In this document: in pieces, positions 22,331 through 26,543 of the stretch
Layout of the letters: each line of letters opens with the position of its first letter
Numbering within the stretch: position 1 is the stretch's first letter
NCBI GenBank assembly: GCA_035294245.1
Contig: DATGLG010000051.1
Span: 1 to 26,543 of the forward strand
Direction: 5' to 3'
Length of the DNA stretch: 26,543 bases
DNA from: DATGLG01 sp035294245
GTDB lineage: Bacteria > Pseudomonadota > Alphaproteobacteria > JACZXZ01
Notes under the pieces: model-generated
Databases searched by the model: none
Told to the model about the DNA's origin: nothing
Seen by the model: the letters and a program-made list of their open reading frames with translations, nothing else
Made by a program: the position numbers and the translations under genes

Positions 22331-24640
22331 TCAGGCGGTGAGGCGCAGATAGAGCATCGGCAGCCTCTCGGGCAGGCGCTCGAGCCTGTCGATATGCAGC
22401 ACGTTATGCGGGCCGAAGATGCGCGGCAGATAGCCCTCGCCGCCGGCGTCGAGGCCGACTCCGAAGGCGTCGATGCCCTGGTGATTGAGCGACATCACCG
22501 CCTTGCGGGCGTCCTCGACGAGATAGCGGCGGTCGCCGACATCGACATCCGACGGCTCGCCGTCGGTGACGACGAGAAGGAGCTTGCGATGGGTGCGCCG
22601 GCTCGCCAGCTCGACCCCGGCGTGGCGCAAGGCGGCGCCGATGCGCGTGGAGAGCGCGCCCGACAGGCCGGCAAGGCGGCGCTTCGCCGGCTCGTCAAAG
22701 GGCTGATCGAAATCCTTGATGCGATAGTAGCGCACCTCCTCGCGGCCATTGGAGCAGAACGCATGGATCGCGAAGGGATCGCCCAGCCCGGCCATGGCGT
22801 GAGCCAGCAAGGCGGCGGCCGCGCGCTCGAGGGCGAGCACGCTCGACTCCGTGCCGCGGACGATGTCGTTGGTCGATTGGGAGACGTCGAGCAGGACGAG
22901 GGCCGAGAGATCCCGGTATTTTCGCGCCAAGGTCATGTAAACTCTGGGATCCGGCTGCTCGCCCTGGTGCCGGCTGACCGCCGCCGCGATGCAGGCGTCA
23001 AGATCGAGCCGGTCGCCCTCGATCTGGCGCTTGAGCCGGATCGGCCGGCTGACCTTGGCCGAGCGGATGAGCGCGGTGATGCGCTCGACCAGCACCTCAT
23101 GCCGCTCCAGCAGCCGATCGATCGCCCCTGCGGCACCCGGAAAGGCCGGGTATTCGACAAGCGTGGCCCATTCCGGCCGATCGCGGCCGATCAGGTAATC
23201 CCATTCGGGATAGCGGGCGACGGGGACGCCGCTCTCCTCCTCCGCCTCCGCGAGCGCGGCGCGATTGGGCGCCTCGGACTCCTCGCTGTCCCGGCCGGCA
23301 TCGCGCTCGCGATCGGGCGGCCGGGACTCGTCGTCGAGCTGCTCGAAGCGCACGGACTCGTGGAGCATCTCCGCCGTATCCGGCGGCGAGGCGGCGTCGC
23401 CGAAATCCCAAAGCCCGAGATTGTCGTCGCGATAGGGCGGCTCCACCACATAGGTGCGCGCATTGAACTGCACGCGCATCTGGCCGAGATCATTGCCGAG
23501 GAGGCCGCCCAGCGGGCGGCTCATCTCGGGATCGCCCCAATGCGCCTCCGCGTCGAAGAAGAGCGCCCGCCCCTTCTGCACCCAGCCATGGCCGTCCTCA
23601 TAATCGGGATCGATGAGCGCGCGCGCCAGGCGCGCGAGAAGGGCCGGCGCCGTCAGCGCGCCCGACGGCGCCGCGGTGTGGAAGGGCAGCCAGAGCCGTC
23701 GCAAGCCCGGGAAGGCTCGGATGGCGAGCTGCTCCACTCTCGCATCCTCGATCAGCGAGACGAGCGCCACTTGAAGCGGCTTGAGGCTGCGAACCGGAAA
23801 TTTGCGCCGGGTGAACAGCAGATGGGCGGCGATATGGGCCAAGGCGGCGCGGAAGAGCTCGACCGCTTGAGAGCCGACGAAGCCGGCGAAGGCGTCGGGC
23901 ATGCGGATGATCCCGCCGTCATAGCTCGCGCGGCGCATGGGCTCGGTGGCCGTCGCCGCCGCCGAGCGGATCGGCGGACGTATGCGCCAGAGTGCTGCGA
24001 GATAGGCCTTGAGCCGCCGCTCCACGTCGGAGAAGACGACGGCGTCGGTCTCGTGGGTCAGCCAGCGCCGGGCCGACGGGTCCAGCAGGCTGAAGAACTT
24101 GAGGCGGCGGTCGGGATCGCCGGCGGCGGCGCGGACTCCGCCAAGCGCCCAGGCCTCATAGGCCCGGAGATCGAGTGCTGCGAGGATGCTCTCGGTGCGG
24201 TCGAGCAGGACCGAGGCCGATTCCGGCGCCGCTGCGGCGACGCGCTCGACGACGCGGAGCCATTCGAGGAAGAGCGAGGCCGAGCGGAATCGACGCGCGG
24301 CCTGCGGCGCCGCTGCGAGCAAGGCGAGCACCGCCCGCCCGCCCGCGGCCGCCCCGACATCGAACGCCGCGCGCGCGAGCGCGGTCGCGGCCTCCGGCCC
24401 GACGAGGGCGGCGCAGGCCGGCGCATTGCGCAGATAGCTGAGGGTGCACGCATCGCCCAGATCGCCTTCGGCAAGCTCGCGACAGGCCTTGAGCCAGTCC
24501 TGCAGCGCGGGCCCGGGGAAGCTGCGCTGCGCCTGGCGCCAGACCAGCTCGAGCGTGCCGGCGAGATGCGGCCGGTCCGGCAGCACCTCGGCCAGGATCT
24601 GCTTGGGATCGGTGGTCGCGGGATCGACCATCGATCGCAC
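22331..24640 (-). CDS. VWA-domain protein of the CbbO/NorD family
   Basis: The 769-residue protein has a long helical N-terminal region (Ala/Leu/Arg-rich, about residues 1-330), an acidic linker near 440-480 (EEQLDDESRPPDRERDA-like), and a C-terminal von Willebrand A domain from about residue 580. The metal-ion site is complete: DVSQS at 585-589, a Thr at about 665 (LSTRIGAALRH) and Asp693 (VVTDGEPSD). FGVGLDAGGEGYLPRIFG and the ending are typical of CbbO/NorD proteins, which act with a MoxR-type ATPase to remodel or activate a metalloenzyme or RuBisCO. It starts at GTG 24640, the base after the ATPase stop codon. The ATG at 24631 is also possible. No RuBisCO or nitric oxide reductase gene is in the window, so the client is unknown. 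Confidence 0.88.
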   Translation of the reverse strand: MRSMVDPATTDPKQILAEVLPDRPHLAGTLELVWRQAQRSFPGPALQDWLKACRELAEGDLGDACTLSYLRNAPACAALVGPEAATALARAAFDVGAAAGGRAVLALLAAAPQAARRFRSASLFLEWLRVVERVAAAAPESASVLLDRTESILAALDLRAYEAWALGGVRAAAGDPDRRLKFFSLLDPSARRWLTHETDAVVFSDVERRLKAYLAALWRIRPPIRSAAATATEPMRRASYDGGIIRMPDAFAGFVGSQAVELFRAALAHIAAHLLFTRRKFPVRSLKPLQVALVSLIEDARVEQLAIRAFPGLRRLWLPFHTAAPSGALTAPALLARLARALIDPDYEDGHGWVQKGRALFFDAEAHWGDPEMSRPLGGLLGNDLGQMRVQFNARTYVVEPPYRDDNLGLWDFGDAASPPDTAEMLHESVRFEQLDDESRPPDRERDAGRDSEESEAPNRAALAEAEEESGVPVARYPEWDYLIGRDRPEWATLVEYPAFPGAAGAIDRLLERHEVLVERITALIRSAKVSRPIRLKRQIEGDRLDLDACIAAAVSRHQGEQPDPRVYMTLARKYRDLSALVLLDVSQSTNDIVRGTESSVLALERAAAALLAHAMAGLGDPFAIHAFCSNGREEVRYYRIKDFDQPFDEPAKRRLAGLSGALSTRIGAALRHAGVELASRRTHRKLLLVVTDGEPSDVDVGDRRYLVEDARKAVMSLNHQGIDAFGVGLDAGGEGYLPRIFGPHNVLHIDRLERLPERLPMLYLRLTA

Positions 24641-25438
24641 TTATGCGCAGGCGGCGACCGCCGCCGTCAACGCATCCCGAATATCGGGATCATCGGTAAT
24701 CGGGAGCACGAGCGCCACGCGACAAGCGGCCTCGAGCGCCACGCCGCGCGCGATGAGACGGCCGGCATAGATCAGCATGCGGGTCGAGGCGCCCTCGTCG
24801 AGCCCGTGCCCCTTGAGATTGCGCGAGCGCTCGCCGATGGTGACAAGCCGCTCGGCCAAGCCCTGCTCCACGCCCGCCTCATGGGCGATGATCTCGGCCT
24901 CGACCACCTGGGCCGGGTAGCCGAAATCGATCGCGCCGAAGCGCTGCTTGGTCGATTCCTTGAGATCCTTGAGCACGCTTTGATAGCCGGGATTATAGGA
25001 GATCACGAGCTGGAAATCGGGATGGGCCTCGACGAGCTCGCCCTTCTTCTCGAGCGGCAGGACGCGGCGATCGTCGGTCAGGGGATGGATGACGACCGTG
25101 GTGTCCTGGCGCGCCTCGACGATCTCGTCGAGATAGCAGATGGCGCCGCCGCGCACGGCGATGGTCAGGGGCCCGTCATGCCACACCGTGCCGCCGGCAT
25201 CGAGGAGATAGCGGCCGACCAGATCGGACGCCGTCATGTCCTCATGACAGGCGACGGTCACGAGCGGCCGGCCGAGGCGCCAGGCCATATGCTCGACGAA
25301 GCGGGTCTTGCCGCAGCCGGTGGGGCCTTTGAGCATCATCGGCATGCGGCTCGCATAGGCCGCCTCGAAGAGCGCGACCTCGTCGCTCACGGGCCGATAG
25401 TAGGGCTCGCTCCGAATCAGGTAATCGCGGACATCCAT
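24641..25438 (-). CDS. MoxR-class AAA+ ATPase of the CbbQ/NirQ/NorQ family
   Basis: The product, 265 residues from the preferred ATG at 25438, matches CbbQ/NirQ/NorQ from its first residues (MDVRDYLIRSEPYYRPVSDE). Walker A is KGPTGCGKTRFVEHMAWRL (GPTGCGKT at 38-45), and Walker B is AICYLDEIVEAR (LDE at 103-105). Later elements are the sensor-like FQLVISYNPGYQ and the arginine-containing KESTKQRFGAIDFGYP. A Met ten codons upstream (25468) is an alternative start; neither has a clear ribosome binding site. Together with the adjacent VWA protein it would form an ATP-driven activase or insertase pair. Its position behind amiE on the same strand raises the possibility that the amidase or a linked enzyme is the client, which is inference only. 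Confidence 0.9.
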   Translation of the reverse strand: MDVRDYLIRSEPYYRPVSDEVALFEAAYASRMPMMLKGPTGCGKTRFVEHMAWRLGRPLVTVACHEDMTASDLVGRYLLDAGGTVWHDGPLTIAVRGGAICYLDEIVEARQDTTVVIHPLTDDRRVLPLEKKGELVEAHPDFQLVISYNPGYQSVLKDLKESTKQRFGAIDFGYPAQVVEAEIIAHEAGVEQGLAERLVTIGERSRNLKGHGLDEGASTRMLIYAGRLIARGVALEAACRVALVLPITDDPDIRDALTAAVAACA

Positions 25439-25495
25439 GATCTTGCGTGCGGAAGCGGCTGGTCGCATCGAGGCTCAACGATCGGACCGCGCCCT

Positions 25496-25530
25496 TCCGG
25501 ACGCATCCTCAAATGGAGGATGCGTCCGGA
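25496..25530. terminator. Perfect 15-bp hairpin between amiE and the CbbQ-type gene
   Basis: TCCGGACGCATCCTC (25496-25510) and GAGGATGCGTCCGGA (25516-25530) form a perfect 15-bp stem around the five-base loop AAATG. It starts about 28 bases after the amiE stop on the minus strand. No U-tract follows on either strand, so it is not a classic intrinsic terminator. It may instead reduce read-through or protect the amiE mRNA 3' end, allowing unequal expression of the downstream genes. Confidence 0.5.
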
Positions 25531-25558
25531 TGCGGTCGCCCGCGGGATGAGCGTCCTG

Positions 25559-26543
25559 TCAACGATGGGCGACCATCTTCTGGTTCGGGATGCCCTCCAT
25601 CGGGCACTCGTCGGTGCCGACGGTGGAGCGCGTCAAGGCCTCGACCATCGCGCGCGTGCCCTCGGGATCGGTGATCCACTTCTTGTAGAAGTCATAGGGA
25701 CAGAGGGCCTCGCCGCGCATGTCCTCGCGGGAGTTGATCTTCCCCGTGTAGCCGCGGTGCAGCAGCTTGAAGAGGTGATTCTGCGACTGCATGTTGCGGC
25801 GGGCGTCGCGGATCAGCATCTTCGAGAGCTGGGCGTATTGGATGCCGTTCTCCTCTTCGCCCGTCTCGCCAAGGGTGCGGCCGTCGAAGCCGATGATCGC
25901 CGAGTGGCCGAAATACGAGTAGACGCCGTCGAAGCCGGCGGCGTTCGCGACGGCGACATACACGTTGTTCGCCCAGGCCATCGCCTTGGCCATCAGCACC
26001 TGCTGCTCCTTGGCGGGGTACATGTAGCCCTGGCAGCGGATGATCAGCTCGGCGCCCTTCATGGCGCAGTCGCGCCAGATCTCGGGATAGTTGCCGTCAT
26101 CGCAGATGATGAGGCTGGTCTTGAGGCCCTTCGGCCCCTCGGACACGAAGGTGCAGTTGCCGGGATACCAGCCCTCGATCGGCACCCACGGCATGATCTT
26201 GCGGTATTTCTGGACGATCTCACCCTTGTCGTTCATCAGGATCAGCGTGTTGTAGGGCGCCTTGTGCGGATGCTCCTCATGGCGCTCGCCGGTGAGCGAG
26301 AACACGCCCCAGACCTTCGCCTTGCGGCAGGCTTCGGCGAAGATCACGGTCTCCTCGCCCGGCACGCTCGCCGCCGTCTCGTACATCTCCGTGCTGTCGT
26401 ACATGATGCCGTGCGTGGAATATTCCGGGAAGATCACCAGATCCATGCCCGGAAGGCCGGTCTTCATGCCAACCAGCATGTCGGCGATCTTGCGCGCGTT
26501 GGCCAGCACCTCGGCCTTGGTGTGCATGCGCGGCATCTTGTAG
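25559..26543 (-). CDS. amiE: Aliphatic amidase, lacking the first residues at the window edge
   Basis: The visible part matches Pseudomonas aliphatic amidase AmiE almost end to end. It enters from the right edge with the codons for Tyr-Lys before MPRMHTKAEVL, so about 19 N-terminal residues lie outside. The nitrilase-superfamily triad is present: Glu in FPEYS, Lys in QKYRKIMPW and Cys in IICDDGNYPEIWRD. These correspond to Glu59, Lys134 and Cys166 of the Pseudomonas enzyme. It hydrolyses short amides such as acetamide or propionamide to the acid and ammonia in the cytoplasm. Residues around AKAMAWANNVYVAVANAAGFDGVYS and NHLFKLLHRGYTG are also conserved. Formamidase is a close alternative. A MoxR/VWA pair follows on the same strand. 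Confidence 0.93.
   Translation of the reverse strand, partial: YKMPRMHTKAEVLANARKIADMLVGMKTGLPGMDLVIFPEYSTHGIMYDSTEMYETAASVPGEETVIFAEACRKAKVWGVFSLTGERHEEHPHKAPYNTLILMNDKGEIVQKYRKIMPWVPIEGWYPGNCTFVSEGPKGLKTSLIICDDGNYPEIWRDCAMKGAELIIRCQGYMYPAKEQQVLMAKAMAWANNVYVAVANAAGFDGVYSYFGHSAIIGFDGRTLGETGEEENGIQYAQLSKMLIRDARRNMQSQNHLFKLLHRGYTGKINSREDMRGEALCPYDFYKKWITDPEGTRAMVEALTRSTVGTDECPMEGIPNQKMVAHR

Noticed and set aside
22331..25438. Naming the pair RuBisCO activase CbbQ/CbbO
   Set aside because: The family is shared with NirQ/NorQ/NorD and no RuBisCO gene is visible, so no gene symbol was assigned.

Overview
The window is about 26.5 kb of high-GC, gene-dense DNA. Long spurious antisense reading frames, ATGA overlaps, protein similarity (Rieske subunit, CoA-transferase, DHA2 efflux pump) and a palindromic repeat of a type common in Bradyrhizobium-like genomes (7175-7254) all suggest an alphaproteobacterium, probably Hyphomicrobiales. 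I cannot name the genus. I see no rRNA, tRNA, CRISPR array, insertion sequence or replication origin.

Layout. (1) 1-3471: a leftward multidrug efflux operon, marR - emrA - emrB - outer-membrane lipoprotein (cut by the left edge), with two perfect 15-bp palindromes just upstream of marR. (2) 3567-5510: a Fic-domain protein behind an array of repeated motifs, then a Rieske iron-sulfur protein without its cytochrome b/c1 partners. (3) 5916-9933: a zinc alcohol/formaldehyde-type dehydrogenase, a REP-like element, a small basic protein, and a two-gene CoA-transferase / crotonase operon. (4) 9964-20387: the most interesting block. It holds homologues of all three selenoneine genes: senA (EgtB-like), senB (selenosugar-forming glycosyltransferase) and senC (SelD fused to a flavin oxidoreductase). 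On one side is an unusual ABC exporter directly behind senA. On the other is a phosphonate-type ABC importer (phnD-phnC-fused phnE-phnE) directly in front of senC on the same strand. (5) 20493-22282: a DUF72 gene, then an Imm52-like immunity gene that appears frameshifted, preceded by what looks like the tail of a lost toxin gene. (6) 22331-26543: a VWA protein and MoxR/CbbQ-type AAA+ ATPase downstream of an aliphatic amidase (amiE, cut by the right edge), with no RuBisCO or nitric oxide reductase genes in view.

How the genes may work together. SenC makes selenophosphate from selenide and ATP, SenB attaches selenium to a sugar, and SenA joins the selenosugar to hercynine to form selenoneine. 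The gene arrangement allows a larger module in which the Phn-type importer supplies a substrate and the ABC protein exports or senses a product. That extension is inference from gene order. The hercynine-forming methyltransferase EgtD is not in the window and must lie elsewhere if the pathway works.
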